A stretch of DNA of 36,684 nucleotides from Oscillospiraceae bacterium (GCA_022779945.1 JALEYA010000089.1:1-36684), one strand, 5' to 3'; shown: positions 22,755-31,747, numbered from the stretch's first letter. Notes: a model not told the origin generated them from the sequence alone. Translations and numbers: made by a program.

Positions 22755-24410
22755 TTATTTCCATGATGAGTTGAGCTGAACCGTTCTGTTAAATATTATT
22801 TTATCAGAAGTTGATGATTTGTCAACACAGAAATAGCCCTGTCTCATAAACTGGAACGTATCGCCCGGTTTTACATCACGAAGTCCGCCTTCAAGACGGC
22901 AGCCGCTAAGCACGACAAGCGAATCGGGGTTCAGGTTGTCCTTGAAGCTGCCTTTGGATTCGTCGGACGGATTTTCGGCGTTGAAAAGGCGGTCGTACAG
23001 TCTTGCTTCAAACGGTACGCTGTCTTTGGCACTGACCCAGTGAAGCGTGCCCTTGACCTTTCTTCCGTCGGGGGAGTTGCCGCCGCGGCTTGCCGGATCA
23101 TAGGTACAGTGAACGGCGGTAACGTTGCCGTTTTCGTCCGTGTCGTAGCCCACACATTTTACGAAGTAGGCACCTCTGAGTCTGACCTCATTGCCGGGGA
23201 AGAGGCGGAAATACTTTTTGACTGGCTCGATCATGAAGTCCTCTTGTTCTACAAAGATTTCCTTTGAAAACGTCGTTTTTCTGGTTCCCATTTCGGGTCT
23301 GTCCTGATTGACGGGAAGCTCAAGTTCTTCGGTCTGATTTTCGGGGTAGTTGTCGATGATGACCTTCAAAGGACGAAGTACCGCCATGCATCTCGGAGCA
23401 TTCTTGTTCAGGTCATCTCTTACACACGCTTCCAGCAGTCCGAAATCGACCACGCTGTAAGCCTTGGAAACGCCGACGCGGTTGATAAAATCTCTGATTG
23501 CCGCCGCCGGATAACCGCGTCTTCTCATGCCGCAGATCGTCGCCATTCTCGGGTCGTCCCAGCCGTCCACGATGCCTTCTTTAACAAGCTGTAAGCATTT
23601 GCGCTTACTGGTCAGGCAGTAGTTGAGGTTGAGTCTTGCAAACTCGATTTGTCTTGACGGATTCGGGAGTCCAAGCTCCTTTAAGAACCAGTCGTAAAGC
23701 GGTCTGTGGTTTTCAAATTCGAGTGAGCACAGAGAATGGGTCACGCCCTCTTTGGTGTCCGACAGCGGGTGAGCGAAGTCGTAAAGCGGATAAACGCACC
23801 ACTTGTCTCCCGTTTGATGATGCGTAACGTGAGCGATACGGTAAATGACCGGGTCACGCATATTCATGTTCGGAGATGCCATGTCGATTTTGGCTCGAAG
23901 CACTCTTGCGCCGTCGGGGAACTCCCCGTTTGTCATGCGGGCGAACAGATCGAGATTTTCTTCGATGCTGCGGTTGCGGTAGGGGCTTTCCTTGCCCGGC
24001 TCGGTGAGCGTACCTCTGCTTTCCCGGATTTCGTCGGCGGAAAGATCATCGACGTAAGCCTTGCCGAGCTTGATGAGCTTGATTGCACACTCATGGATAA
24101 AATCGAAATAGCTTGAAGCGTAAAGCACTTCGTTCCATTTGTAGCCGAGCCACTCGATGTCCTCTTTGATGGCGTCCACATATTCGGTGTCCTCTTTTGA
24201 CGGGTTGGTGTCGTCAAGCCGGAGATTGCAGAGTCCGCCGTATTTTTCGGCGATGCTGAAGTTGATCTGGATTGCCTTGGCATGGCCGATATGAAGATAG
24301 CCGTTCGGTTCGGGCGGAAATCTTGTCTGCACATGGGTATATACGCCGTTTTTCAGGTCTTCATCAATAAAATCATGGATGAAGTTTGAAGTCACTGTCA
24401 TTTCTTCCAT
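22755..24410 (-). CDS. glnS: glutaminyl-tRNA synthetase
   Basis: A 551-residue class I aminoacyl-tRNA synthetase that charges tRNA-Gln directly. The HIGH motif is [17 protein letters not shown]; the KMSKS equivalent is [11 protein letters not shown] (the usual form is VMSKRK), followed by the GlnRS-specific [19 protein letters not shown]. The C-terminal anticodon-binding beta-barrels are present. The start is ATG 24410, behind GGAAAGGA. GlnRS is uncommon in Clostridia, which mostly use GatCAB amidation; presence here points to acquisition at some time by the lineage. It lies 19 bp after the gltX-like gene. Confidence 0.95.
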   Translation of the reverse strand: MEEMTVTSNFIHDFIDEDLKNGVYTHVQTRFPPEPNGYLHIGHAKAIQINFSIAEKYGGLCNLRLDDTNPSKEDTEYVDAIKEDIEWLGYKWNEVLYASSYFDFIHECAIKLIKLGKAYVDDLSADEIRESRGTLTEPGKESPYRNRSIEENLDLFARMTNGEFPDGARVLRAKIDMASPNMNMRDPVIYRIAHVTHHQTGDKWCVYPLYDFAHPLSDTKEGVTHSLCSLEFENHRPLYDWFLKELGLPNPSRQIEFARLNLNYCLTSKRKCLQLVKEGIVDGWDDPRMATICGMRRRGYPAAAIRDFINRVGVSKAYSVVDFGLLEACVRDDLNKNAPRCMAVLRPLKVIIDNYPENQTEELELPVNQDRPEMGTRKTTFSKEIFVEQEDFMIEPVKKYFRLFPGNEVRLRGAYFVKCVGYDTDENGNVTAVHCTYDPASRGGNSPDGRKVKGTLHWVSAKDSVPFEARLYDRLFNAENPSDESKGSFKDNLNPDSLVVLSGCRLEGGLRDVKPGDTFQFMRQGYFCVDKSSTSDKIIFNRTVQLNSSWK

Positions 24411-24429
24411 TGGTCTGTTCCTTTCCGGT

Positions 24430-26094
24430 TTACGCTTTGTAAAATGCAAGAGCGGTTTTCATTCTGGCTTTCACTTTGTCTTCGCCTAAAATCTGCATGA
24501 TGGAATAAAGATCGGGGGTGTTTCTTCTGCCTGTCACGGCAATACGGATTACCGTTGAAACATCGCCGACGTGACCTTTGTAAAGGTCGGGATTTTTCTT
24601 GTATTCCTTGACGTTCGGCGTGTAGCCCAAAGGCTCGCAAAGATCCTTGATTCCTGCGAACCATTCGTCCTTGCTGTCATCGGGCTTATATCTTCCGATA
24701 TAAGCCGAAAGAATCTCTTTCGCCATATCGGCGGTAATATTTTCGGGCATTTCGCTGTAATTGTTTTGATAAAGCTCATCAAAATAATACGCAATATACG
24801 CGCGGATTTCGTTGAATTTTGCGATATCCTTTCTCGGCTTCGGTGTGTCCCGGTCAACCGAGAAGATCGCTTTTGCATACTCTGTATCACGGCTTAACAG
24901 CTCATAAAGCTCGCTGTCAAAGTCCTTCGCCCACGAAAGCGCGTAGGACAGCACCTGTTCGGCGGTCATGACGCTGATGACGTTTTTGCTGACGTCGTTG
25001 AGCTTCGTCAGATCAAACAGCGCACCGCTGACGCTCATCTTTTTCAGATTGAACGGAAACTCACTCTGCGGTGCTTTCGGGTTGGCTCTTCGCCAGTCCT
25101 CAAAGTTCGAGTTGGCAAGCGTCAGCAGGTAGTCGATAACGCTTTCCTTCGGGTAGCCCTGCTCGGCGTAATAGGTGACCGCCGCTTCGGGATCCTTTCT
25201 CTTACTGAGCTTACGCTTTCCGCCGTTTTCTTCTTTCATGATCGGCGAAATGTGCGCATACTTCGGTACACGGAAGCCGCAGGCCTTGAAAAGCTGAATA
25301 TGAAGCGGAACGGAGGAAATCCATTCGTCGCCTCTTATGACGTGCGTTGTTCTCATGAAGTGGTCGTCCACCGCATGGGCAAAATGATAGGTCGGAATTC
25401 CGTCGGTTTTTAAAAGAACCACGTCCTGTATGTTTTCGGCAATTTCAATCTTGCCTTTTATCAGGTCGTCAAATTTGATCTTGCCGTCCTCTCTGCCCGG
25501 TGAGCGAAGCCGTAAGGTGTACGGCTTTCCGCTTTCGATCAGGGCTTTCTGCTCGTCAAAGGTGAGATCGCGGCACTTTGCCCATTTTCCGAAGTAGCCC
25601 TTGATTGCCGTACCCTCTTCTTCCTGCTTTTCACGAAGAGCGGACAATTCTTCTTCGGTGCAGAAGCACGGATAGGCAAGCCCCTCGGTTACCAGTTTCT
25701 TGACAACAACATGGTAAATCCCGGCGCGGTGGCTTTGCTGATACGGACCGTAGTCGCCCTTTTCTTGGTTGAAGCCGACAACACCTTCGTCAACCGTCAC
25801 GCCGAAAGCGTTCAGTCCCTTGATGATTTCGGAAACGCCGTCCTCGATCTCACGCTTTTTGTCGGTGTCCTCGATTCTTAAAATAAACACGCCGTCCGTC
25901 GTCTGTGCGTTCAGCTTGGATATCAGAGCGGCAAACAGTCCGCCGATATGAAGAAAGCCGGTCGGACTCGGGGCAAAACGGGTTACTCTTGCGCCCTCTT
26001 TCAGCGCGCGGGGCGGAAACTGCTCTTCAAGCTGTTCCACCGTTTTATGAACATCCGGAAACAAAAGCTCCGCTAGTTTTTCAAAGTCGTTCAA
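24430..26094 (-). CDS. gltX: glutamyl-tRNA synthetase (divergent GltX)
   Basis: A 554-residue class I synthetase. HIGH is [18 protein letters not shown], the catalytic loop is [16 protein letters not shown], and the segment [17 protein letters not shown] is typical. The loop continues DPEA rather than the common RHG(D/A), marking a distinct subgroup. The start is probably TTG 26094 ([11 protein letters not shown]), since GGGAGGA is six bases upstream. Together with glnS it forms a tRNA-charging operon for the Glu/Gln pair. Whether it charges tRNA-Glu only or is partly non-discriminating cannot be read from sequence. Confidence 0.92.
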   Translation of the reverse strand: MNDFEKLAELLFPDVHKTVEQLEEQFPPRALKEGARVTRFAPSPTGFLHIGGLFAALISKLNAQTTDGVFILRIEDTDKKREIEDGVSEIIKGLNAFGVTVDEGVVGFNQEKGDYGPYQQSHRAGIYHVVVKKLVTEGLAYPCFCTEEELSALREKQEEEGTAIKGYFGKWAKCRDLTFDEQKALIESGKPYTLRLRSPGREDGKIKFDDLIKGKIEIAENIQDVVLLKTDGIPTYHFAHAVDDHFMRTTHVIRGDEWISSVPLHIQLFKACGFRVPKYAHISPIMKEENGGKRKLSKRKDPEAAVTYYAEQGYPKESVIDYLLTLANSNFEDWRRANPKAPQSEFPFNLKKMSVSGALFDLTKLNDVSKNVISVMTAEQVLSYALSWAKDFDSELYELLSRDTEYAKAIFSVDRDTPKPRKDIAKFNEIRAYIAYYFDELYQNNYSEMPENITADMAKEILSAYIGRYKPDDSKDEWFAGIKDLCEPLGYTPNVKEYKKNPDLYKGHVGDVSTVIRIAVTGRRNTPDLYSIMQILGEDKVKARMKTALAFYKA

Positions 26095-26138
26095 TGTGAA
26101 TCCTCCCATGTATAAACGATTGATTTATAATCCTATCT

Positions 26139-26167
26139 ATTATCTCAAATTTCGGGATAAATAGCAA
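26139..26167 (-). promoter_or_regulatory. promoter of the gltX-glnS operon
   Basis: On the minus strand, TTGCTA (26162-26167), 17 bp, GATAAT (26139-26144). The leader is short, without T-box features. Confidence 0.6.
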
Positions 26168-26220
26168 TAGGGTAACGGCAATTTTTCTGTGCTTTTCTTG
26201 AAAGAGCGGACAAAAACCGC

Positions 26221-27585
26221 TTATTTTCCGACGCAAAACTGAGAGAAAACCTCGTCCACAACGGCGTCGGTCGTTTTTTGCCCGGTCAGCTCCAACAGGG
26301 AAGAGATTGCCGAATCAATCGAGACGTTGACCGCGTCGAGCGTGATGCCGGCGGTAAGACCGTCTATGGCCTCTTTCGTCGCCGCAAGGGCATCGAGCGC
26401 ATTTTTTCGCTGACGCTCGGTCGAAAGCATAGCCTGAGAGGTGTCAAGCTCGTCGGTGCAAAGAAGAAGCGCACAAGCTTTTTCGAGTTCTTCGAGCCCC
26501 TTTCCGTCAAGCGCACAAAGTCCGACCGTATAAGCGAATGAGGCTTCGATTGTTCCGGTGTCGGCTTTCGGGGGAAGGTCGCTCTTGTTTAACACGGCGA
26601 CGGCTCGTTTTCCTTTACAAAGGTCAATGATTTTTTCGTCGGCTTCGTCAAGCGGTCTTGATACATCGAAAACCGCAAAAATAAGACCGGCACGCTCGGT
26701 TTTTTCCTTTGCCCGTTCAATTCCGATGGACTCCACAAGATCATCGGTCAGATGAATGCCCGCCGTGTCCGCAAGGTGTAAAAGCAAGTCGCCGAGATTG
26801 ACCGTCTGTTCCACAACGTCTCTTGTCGTTCCGGCAACATCGGTGACGATCGAACGCCCGAAGCCCGAAAGCAGATTCATCAGCGCGGATTTTCCGACGT
26901 TGGGCTTGCCGATAATGGCAGTTTCCACGCCTTTTGTGACGGCACTTCCCGAATCAAAACGGGACAACAGCGATTCAAGCTGCGTTTTTACGTTTTCGAG
27001 CGTATTCAGAAGCGTTTTTTCGTCCAGCTCTTCAATATCCTCGTCGGGATAATCGACCCAGGCGCTCATGTGTGCCGCAACGGACAGAAGCATAGAGTTC
27101 AGTTCGTTCATCTTCCGGCTCAAGGCACCGTCAAGTGCGGTCAAAGCCGCTTTGGCACCCTGCTCGCCCTGCGCATGGATAAGGCTCATGACCGCTTCCG
27201 CTTCGGTGAGGTCAATTTTTCCGTTTAAAAAAGCACGCTTTGTGAATTCACCGGCTTCGGCAGGTCTTGCCCCGGCTTCGAATACCGCCCGAAGCACCTT
27301 CTTTAAGACAAACAGTCCGCCGTGGCAGGAAAGCTCAACCGTGTTTTCGCCCGTGTAGCTTTTCGGTGCGCGGAAAACGAGGGCGATACACTCGTCAACC
27401 GGCTCGTTTTCCAAATAGGCGTGACCGTACGCCGCCGTATAGCCTTTCATGGTTTCAAGCTTTCGTTTGTCGGCGGCTTTGAATACTTTTCCGGCAATTT
27501 CGACAGCGTTTTCGCCGCTGATTCGGATGATACCGATTCCGCCGGTGTTTTGCGGCGTCGCGATGGCCGCTATGGTGTCGGGCAT
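26221..27585 (-). CDS. mnmE: tRNA modification GTPase MnmE
   Basis: A 454-residue GTPase that, with MnmG, makes the cmnm5 modification on U34 of certain tRNAs. The N-terminal domain starts with DTIAAIATPQNTGGIGIIRISG. The G domain (about 215-375) has the P-loop GKPNVGKSALMN, the switch TDVAGTTRD, DTAGI and NKSD. The C-terminal FCVGK is the family CIGK motif with Val for Ile; its Cys is required for modification. MnmE usually follows jag beside mnmG near the replication origin; here it is 23 kb from jag and without mnmG in view. AGGGG precedes the ATG. Confidence 0.97.
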   Translation of the reverse strand: MPDTIAAIATPQNTGGIGIIRISGENAVEIAGKVFKAADKRKLETMKGYTAAYGHAYLENEPVDECIALVFRAPKSYTGENTVELSCHGGLFVLKKVLRAVFEAGARPAEAGEFTKRAFLNGKIDLTEAEAVMSLIHAQGEQGAKAALTALDGALSRKMNELNSMLLSVAAHMSAWVDYPDEDIEELDEKTLLNTLENVKTQLESLLSRFDSGSAVTKGVETAIIGKPNVGKSALMNLLSGFGRSIVTDVAGTTRDVVEQTVNLGDLLLHLADTAGIHLTDDLVESIGIERAKEKTERAGLIFAVFDVSRPLDEADEKIIDLCKGKRAVAVLNKSDLPPKADTGTIEASFAYTVGLCALDGKGLEELEKACALLLCTDELDTSQAMLSTERQRKNALDALAATKEAIDGLTAGITLDAVNVSIDSAISSLLELTGQKTTDAVVDEVFSQFCVGK

Positions 27586-27614
27586 AACAGCACCCCTTTT
27601 CTTAAGATCATCTT

Positions 27615-27643
27615 ATTATACATCCCGGCGTAAATTAAAGCAA
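27615..27643 (-). promoter_or_regulatory. promoter of mnmE
   Basis: On the minus strand, TTGCTT (27638-27643), 17 bp, TATAAT (27615-27620). Confidence 0.75.
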
Positions 27644-27670
27644 GTGTATTCAACGGTGTGGGAACAAAGA

Positions 27671-27712
27671 AACAGACTGCACCCATGCAAAAGGTACAGC
27701 CTGTCTCTTAAA
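27671..27712 (-). terminator. probable terminator of the agr operon
   Basis: ACAG-CTG-ACC pairs with GGT-CAG-CTGT with two internal mismatches; on the minus strand TTTCTTTGTT follows. The stem is imperfect, so some read-through into mnmE is possible. Confidence 0.55.
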
Positions 27713-27721
27713 AATCAAACC

Positions 27722-27841
27722 TTATTTCTTCAGTTTCTTCGGCATCTTCGGCTCGTAAGCAACGCCGGAAGAAGCGGCTCCTGCGCCGAGATTGGCGATA
27801 GCCTTAATAACTTCAGCAATTTTTGCACTGATTGCGTTCAT
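27722..27841 (-). CDS. agrD: AgrD autoinducing peptide precursor with serine ring residue
   Basis: A 39-residue precursor of a cyclic quorum-sensing peptide. An amphipathic leader (MNAISAKIAEVIKAIANLG) is followed by ASSGVAY and the conserved tail EPKMPKKLKK. In most AgrD proteins a Cys begins a five-residue ring closed as a thiolactone. Here Ser25 occupies that place, so the predicted ring is Ser-Gly-Val-Ala-Tyr (25-29), closed as a lactone, as in Staphylococcus intermedius. Cleavage by AgrB is expected after Tyr29. AAAGGGG precedes the ATG, and the gene begins 29 nt inside the end of agrB. Confidence 0.9.
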   Translation of the reverse strand: MNAISAKIAEVIKAIANLGAGAASSGVAYEPKMPKKLKK

Positions 27842-28427
27842 TATTTTTAACCCCTTTCTGTTTGATTTTTTCTATAATGATCATTATTGAAACCGAAATA
27901 AAGGACCATGCCGCATTGACGGCGATCTGCTTGTCCGAAGCAAGGACAAAAATCAGAATATAGGTCAAAACATATATACAAACAAGACTTCGTGAAATGA
28001 TCTTGTTTTTTCTCAGTGTCTTTTCCGAGCAAGGATGATTTTCGTTCTGAACGGGAGCAGATATCCAGATAATGACGGCGCTGACCAGAAACAAAACCGG
28101 CATAATGAAAGAAAGCTTCGCCAGCATGATAAGGTAGGTATACGCAACCGTCGAAAGGAAGGTCAGGTTGGTGATGATGAAGCATTTTGCATAGGTGCTT
28201 GCGTGATATCCGCCGCAAAAAAGACGCAGCGAGAAGAAGAACAGCAGAAAGAACAAGGCGTAGCCGATGTGCCCGAGAAGAAGCGACAGTATCGTCACAC
28301 TGCTTAACGAAAAAAGAGTGGAGAACAATATTTCAAAGCCGTAAATATAGACGTCTCTGTCGTCGCTTGCGATGGGATAATACTTTTCAAGCTTTTTGAC
28401 GCAGTAACAAGCGCATCGGTTCAGCAT
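27813..28427 (-). CDS. agrB: AgrB peptide-processing membrane protease
   Basis: A 204-residue integral membrane cysteine endopeptidase that cuts the AgrD tail and forms the ring ester. The catalytic pair is His75 and Cys82 within RLFCGGYHASTYAKC, the same spacing as His77/Cys84 of Staphylococcus aureus AgrB. Several membrane helices follow (for example FIMPVLFLVSAVIIWISAPV). Length is normal. CGGAGGAA precedes the ATG. It follows agrC by 18 bp and overlaps agrD by 29 nt, so the protease and its substrate are made together. Confidence 0.95.
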   Translation of the reverse strand: MLNRCACYCVKKLEKYYPIASDDRDVYIYGFEILFSTLFSLSSVTILSLLLGHIGYALFFLLFFFSLRLFCGGYHASTYAKCFIITNLTFLSTVAYTYLIMLAKLSFIMPVLFLVSAVIIWISAPVQNENHPCSEKTLRKNKIISRSLVCIYVLTYILIFVLASDKQIAVNAAWSFISVSIMIIIEKIKQKGVKNNERNQCKNC

Positions 28428-28445
28428 AAAGATTCCTCCGTCTGC

Positions 28446-29783
28446 TTAATTAAGTTTGTTGTTCGGCAGCATGGCAACAGATGTGAAATATCCGTTTGCA
28501 TATTCGTTTTTGAGTGTTCCGCCGTATCGGCTGACGGTCCGCATGATGTTTTTTACGCCAAGGCCGTGCATATCGGTATTGTCTGTCTTCGAGCTTTTCA
28601 GTTCCTTTTTCTCGTCGAAGGGATTGCCCGGCGCTGTATTGGTGACCTTGAAAAAGAGAAAGGCTTCCTTTTGCCATATTTTGACCTTGATCGACCGTTC
28701 TTTTCCGTTGTTGATTCTTTTGCAGGCCTCGATGGCATTGTCGATCTGATTGGCGAGAATGGCACAGATGTCGACCGATGAAAGGTAAACAGGGGACGAA
28801 AGCATCACATAATGTTCAAACGGTATGTTTTCGTCCCTTGCTTCTTCAATTTTACAGTTGATGACGGAATTGATGACGTCGTTGTTTGAGTGGCACAGCT
28901 TTGCCTGCTCATAAGAGACGGACAAAAGATCTTCCACATACTTTTTGGCGGGGGAACCGTTTTCAAGCATACCGTTGAGCGTCCGCATATGGTTTTTGAA
29001 GTCATGCACCTGATGACGGACGGCGGTCTGTGCGTTCTGCGTCTGTTCAAAGTTCTTTTTCATCATTTCATTGGTAAGCGACATCAATTCGATTTCACGT
29101 TTTTCGGTTTGGTATTTTGAACTCAAAGAGATCGCAAAAACGGTCATGATGAAAGACAGAACAATAAATACAAGCGCAAAAATCACCGTCAGCTGAATGA
29201 TCCAGAGTGTGCTTGACATGATGAACGCAGTGATAACGGACATGACGATATAAGAACCGGTCGTGATGGCCAAAACGACGCCGAGGTATTTTTGATCCAG
29301 AAGGCGCAGCTTGTCATAAATCTTCCGGCAAAGGATGAAAATAACAATTTCAATCAGTTTGTCGATTGCCAGAAAGACCGCACGCATATTGCCGGAGGAC
29401 ATGACCGTTTCGACGCATTTTGAAATGTCGAGGGAATGTCCTGCAATCATTAAAAAGCAGTAAAAAATAAGGTAGTCGATGGCGTGAAGAGAAAACCATG
29501 CAATCATTGTGGAGGTTGCCTTCAGAAGCAGAGAGCCGCGGGAGGCAAAAGAGGTGATAAGAAAAGTATAAAGGATACAGCAGATTATGGTGACAAAGGA
29601 AAAGACCTTCCAATTGTTCATCAAGGTGACAAACACGGTGTAAAAAATCGTACAGGCAAGAATCAGAAGGATATTTTTCCGTTTGTCTAACTTATTTTGC
29701 GACATTCTGATGGGAACGGACAAGGCCATGATTCCCTCCGAAAAGGTCGCAAATAATTCCATAAATTGGTAAAATACGCTCAT
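28446..29783 (-). CDS. agrC: AgrC-like sensor histidine kinase
   Basis: A 445-residue membrane kinase that should bind the cyclic peptide outside and phosphorylate the LytTR regulator. Residues 1-~215 contain six or seven hydrophobic segments without extracellular domains, as in AgrC. The phospho-acceptor region is AVRHQVHDFKNHMRTLNGM; the ATP-binding domain has an N-box (LANQIDNAIEACKRI) and a G-box (MHGLGVKNIMRTVSRYGG), typical of the HPK10 class. It lies four bases after the regulator gene. The peptide it senses is presumably the product of agrD/agrB from the same operon. Confidence 0.92.
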   Translation of the reverse strand: MSVFYQFMELFATFSEGIMALSVPIRMSQNKLDKRKNILLILACTIFYTVFVTLMNNWKVFSFVTIICCILYTFLITSFASRGSLLLKATSTMIAWFSLHAIDYLIFYCFLMIAGHSLDISKCVETVMSSGNMRAVFLAIDKLIEIVIFILCRKIYDKLRLLDQKYLGVVLAITTGSYIVMSVITAFIMSSTLWIIQLTVIFALVFIVLSFIMTVFAISLSSKYQTEKREIELMSLTNEMMKKNFEQTQNAQTAVRHQVHDFKNHMRTLNGMLENGSPAKKYVEDLLSVSYEQAKLCHSNNDVINSVINCKIEEARDENIPFEHYVMLSSPVYLSSVDICAILANQIDNAIEACKRINNGKERSIKVKIWQKEAFLFFKVTNTAPGNPFDEKKELKSSKTDNTDMHGLGVKNIMRTVSRYGGTLKNEYANGYFTSVAMLPNNKLN

Positions 29784-29787
29784 ATTT

Positions 29788-30501
29788 TTAAAGTCCCCAT
29801 TGCTCTAATAGAATTTGCTTGACTTCCTGCATGGAACGCCGGCTGATCGGAAGCGAAACTCCGTTTTTCAGCTTCAGGCTGTACCCCGATATCTGGGAAA
29901 TATAATCAATATTGACAAAACAGCTGCGGTCGATGAAGATGAACCGTCTGTCGTTCAGCTCGTCGAAAAACTCCTTGATTCCGCGGTTGTCGGTGATATC
30001 TGCGTAGCTTTCGGTGGAGATGATCAGCTGCCTTGCGACACGATTGACACAGATGATTTCGCTGTACGGAATCCGCCAGTAGTCGTTATACCGGCGAAGG
30101 GTCAGAACGTCCGTATCGGACTTGAAAACCTCTTTGACCGCACAGTCAAGCGCTTCGGGCAGATCCCGCTCCATATTCAGCTTGATGACAAATCGCAGCG
30201 CACGGGCTTTGTAGCCCTCGGCGGCCTGCTCGTCGTGTGATGTTAAAAAAATGATGGCTGAGGTCGTGGAGTATTCCCGGATCTGTCCGGCAAGTTCAAA
30301 GCCGTCCATTCCCGGCATGGATACGTCGAGAATATAGATATCGGAGGTTTTGCCGTCCTTTAGCTCATATAGCAGCAGTTCGGGCTTATAGAAGCAAGTG
30401 AGCGAATATTGAAGATGATTTTTGTTGCCGTAGCGTTCAAGCTCATCTTTGATCAGCTGAATGTCATTCTCACTGTCGTCGCAAACCGTTATTCTTATCA
30501 T
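29788..30501 (-). CDS. agrA: LytTR-family response regulator (AgrA type)
   Basis: A 237-residue response regulator. The receiver has acidic residues D8/D9, the phospho-acceptor D59 in IYILDVSMPGMDGFE, T87 and a lysine near K107. The C-terminal LytTR DNA-binding domain (about 135-237) includes IICVNRVARQLIIST and RRFIFIDRSCFVNIDYI. Proteins of this class bind paired 9-bp direct repeats, and such repeats are present at three promoters here. Its ATG overlaps the preceding stop (ATGA), so it is co-translated with the unknown 177-aa protein. Confidence 0.93.
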   Translation of the reverse strand: MIRITVCDDSENDIQLIKDELERYGNKNHLQYSLTCFYKPELLLYELKDGKTSDIYILDVSMPGMDGFELAGQIREYSTTSAIIFLTSHDEQAAEGYKARALRFVIKLNMERDLPEALDCAVKEVFKSDTDVLTLRRYNDYWRIPYSEIICVNRVARQLIISTESYADITDNRGIKEFFDELNDRRFIFIDRSCFVNIDYISQISGYSLKLKNGVSLPISRRSMQEVKQILLEQWGL

Positions 30502-31031
30502 GAAATATCCTCCTGCGCTTTCAGAGCCTTTGCTTCCGACAACCGGAATGCTTTTTTTCGGTTGATGTCGAAAAAATAGCTTTCGGGGTTTCGGCCGATC
30601 AGAATATACATATCGTTGTAAGCTCTTTTGTCCTTTGTGTTCAGGTTGCTGTTATAAATAAAAACGCCGTCGTCCCGGTTTTGGACGTGCTGTTTCAGCC
30701 GGTCGCAAATATCCTCGATGGATGCGGTACGATAGCGTGAGGACGTCCAGTGAGGAATCATTTTCCGTATCTCCTTGTCCGAATTGATGTCAACGGATAA
30801 AACGGACGGGATATGGTTGATAATACCTATAAGGTTTTGTTGGCTGATAGCGTCGCAGCTTGCAAAAACCGCAAGCGTGTCATAAAAATCACAGCCAATG
30901 TACATCAGATCACAAAAAAGGGTGTCGTTTTCTTCCGACCGTCCGAAACGATGTCCCATCTTGCAGTCATCGGAAAGAATTTTGACAATCATACTTCTTA
31001 TGGGTGCATCAAGATTCAGATTACTGTTCAT
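30498..31031 (-). CDS. protein of unknown function leading the agr operon
   Basis: A 177-residue soluble protein starting at ATG 31031 (MNSNLNLDAPIRSMIVKIL), with GGAG eight bases upstream; an upstream TTG in frame is less likely. It has no signal peptide or membrane segment. Notable parts are GHRFGRSEENDTLFCDLMY, DFYDTLAVFASCDAISQQN, the region around IPSVLSVDINSDKEIRKMI, and YNDMYILIGRNPESYFFDIN. I do not recognise the family. It is the first gene from the agr promoter and overlaps agrA by ATGA, so it is made in step with the regulator and may modulate it. Confidence 0.75.
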   Translation of the reverse strand: MNSNLNLDAPIRSMIVKILSDDCKMGHRFGRSEENDTLFCDLMYIGCDFYDTLAVFASCDAISQQNLIGIINHIPSVLSVDINSDKEIRKMIPHWTSSRYRTASIEDICDRLKQHVQNRDDGVFIYNSNLNTKDKRAYNDMYILIGRNPESYFFDINRKKAFRLSEAKALKAQEDIS

Positions 31032-31082
31032 ATAAAGTCTCCGTATCAAATTGATTTTAAAGACAGTTTCTTTATTTTACTA

Positions 31083-31088
31083 AGTATA
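31083..31088 (-). promoter_or_regulatory. -10 element of the agr operon promoter
   Basis: TATACT on the minus strand (31088 to 31083). No consensus -35 lies 17 bp upstream, as expected for a promoter needing an activator. It is 42 bp from the nearer LytTR repeat. Confidence 0.6.
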
Positions 31089-31116
31089 GTCCAAATCAAA
31101 TGAAATTTGTCGATTG

Positions 31117-31152
31117 TTGTATCAAACGGTAGAAAAATTTGTATCAAACGGT
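31117..31152 (-). promoter_or_regulatory. LytTR direct repeats for the agr operon promoter
   Basis: ACCGTTTGATACAA occurs twice on the minus strand, beginning at 31152 and 31130, 22 bp apart. The nearer copy starts 42 bp before TATACT. It is the expected binding site for the operon's own LytTR regulator, giving positive feedback. Confidence 0.75.
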
Positions 31153-31168
31153 TTATGGGAAACAGTTG

Positions 31169-31238
31169 ACCGTTTGAACATAAAAATCATACCGTTCAGA
31201 CAAAAGCGTCCCTTTTTCAGCATGAAATGTGCTATTGT
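31169..31238 (+). promoter_or_regulatory. divergent LytTR-controlled promoter
   Basis: On the plus strand ACCGTTTGA (31169) and ACCGTTCAG (31191) are 22 bp apart, and the second begins 42 bp before TATTGT (31233-31238; TATAAG at 31238-31243 is an alternative). The layout mirrors the agr operon promoter. The -35 region is poor, again suiting activation. Confidence 0.65.
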
Positions 31239-31244
31239 ATAAGC

Positions 31245-31747
31245 AGTTCTCTTTGCCGTATGAAGTCAACCTTTTCATGACAACTGAATTTTAGCATAAA
31301 CTCAGTTGCAAAACAAGTTGAAGCCTGTCGAGAAACGGGAAATATTTTAAAAAATTTATCTTTTTTCGATTCTTCGGCAGGAATACACGAAACATTGACG
31401 AAAACGGACGCTCAGCGCGGCGGTTTTGTCCGTCATACACCCCAAAATGATTTCCTTCATTCCGGTCAACTCCGCCGCTTTCGAAATTGCTATCACCCTT
31501 GCACCCTTTTCAGCACGGATCTGTCGCTTGGCCGGCAGGTCTGTGTGTTTTTTATACTTGCTTGCAAGGTAACAAATAAAGAAACGGCAGCCTTTTCTCT
31601 GACTGCCGCAAAGTATTATGCCCAAGGGTCGGAGCTTTCGGGCTGATGGATTCCCGTAAGCAGAAACCGCTCCCGGAGATACCATTTTCCGTCTTTGGCT
31701 TTTCGATATTTTTTTAGTAAACAAACTGAAAACAATTCCAATTGAAC
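31245..31747 (+). ncRNA. candidate RNAIII-like transcript; region without a convincing gene
   Basis: About 500 bp downstream of the divergent LytTR promoter hold no plus-strand frame with a good ribosome-binding site. Hairpins are visible: CAACTGA (31281) with TCAGTTG (31302), and CCTGTCGA.GAA (31325) with TTC.TTCGGCAGG (31370). The layout (agr operon and a divergent RNA from paired promoters) parallels P2/P3 of Staphylococcus agr, where RNAIII is the effector. The 3' end is not visible; it could instead be a long leader for the transporter gene at 31835. Boundaries are approximate. Confidence 0.4.
31571..31608 (-). terminator. minus-strand hairpin with T-rich tail
   Basis: CGGCAG (minus strand, 31608-31603) pairs with CTGCCG (31590-31585), followed on the minus strand by TTTCTTTATTTG. 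It lies just past the stop of the frame at 31616-31752. Confidence 0.5.
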
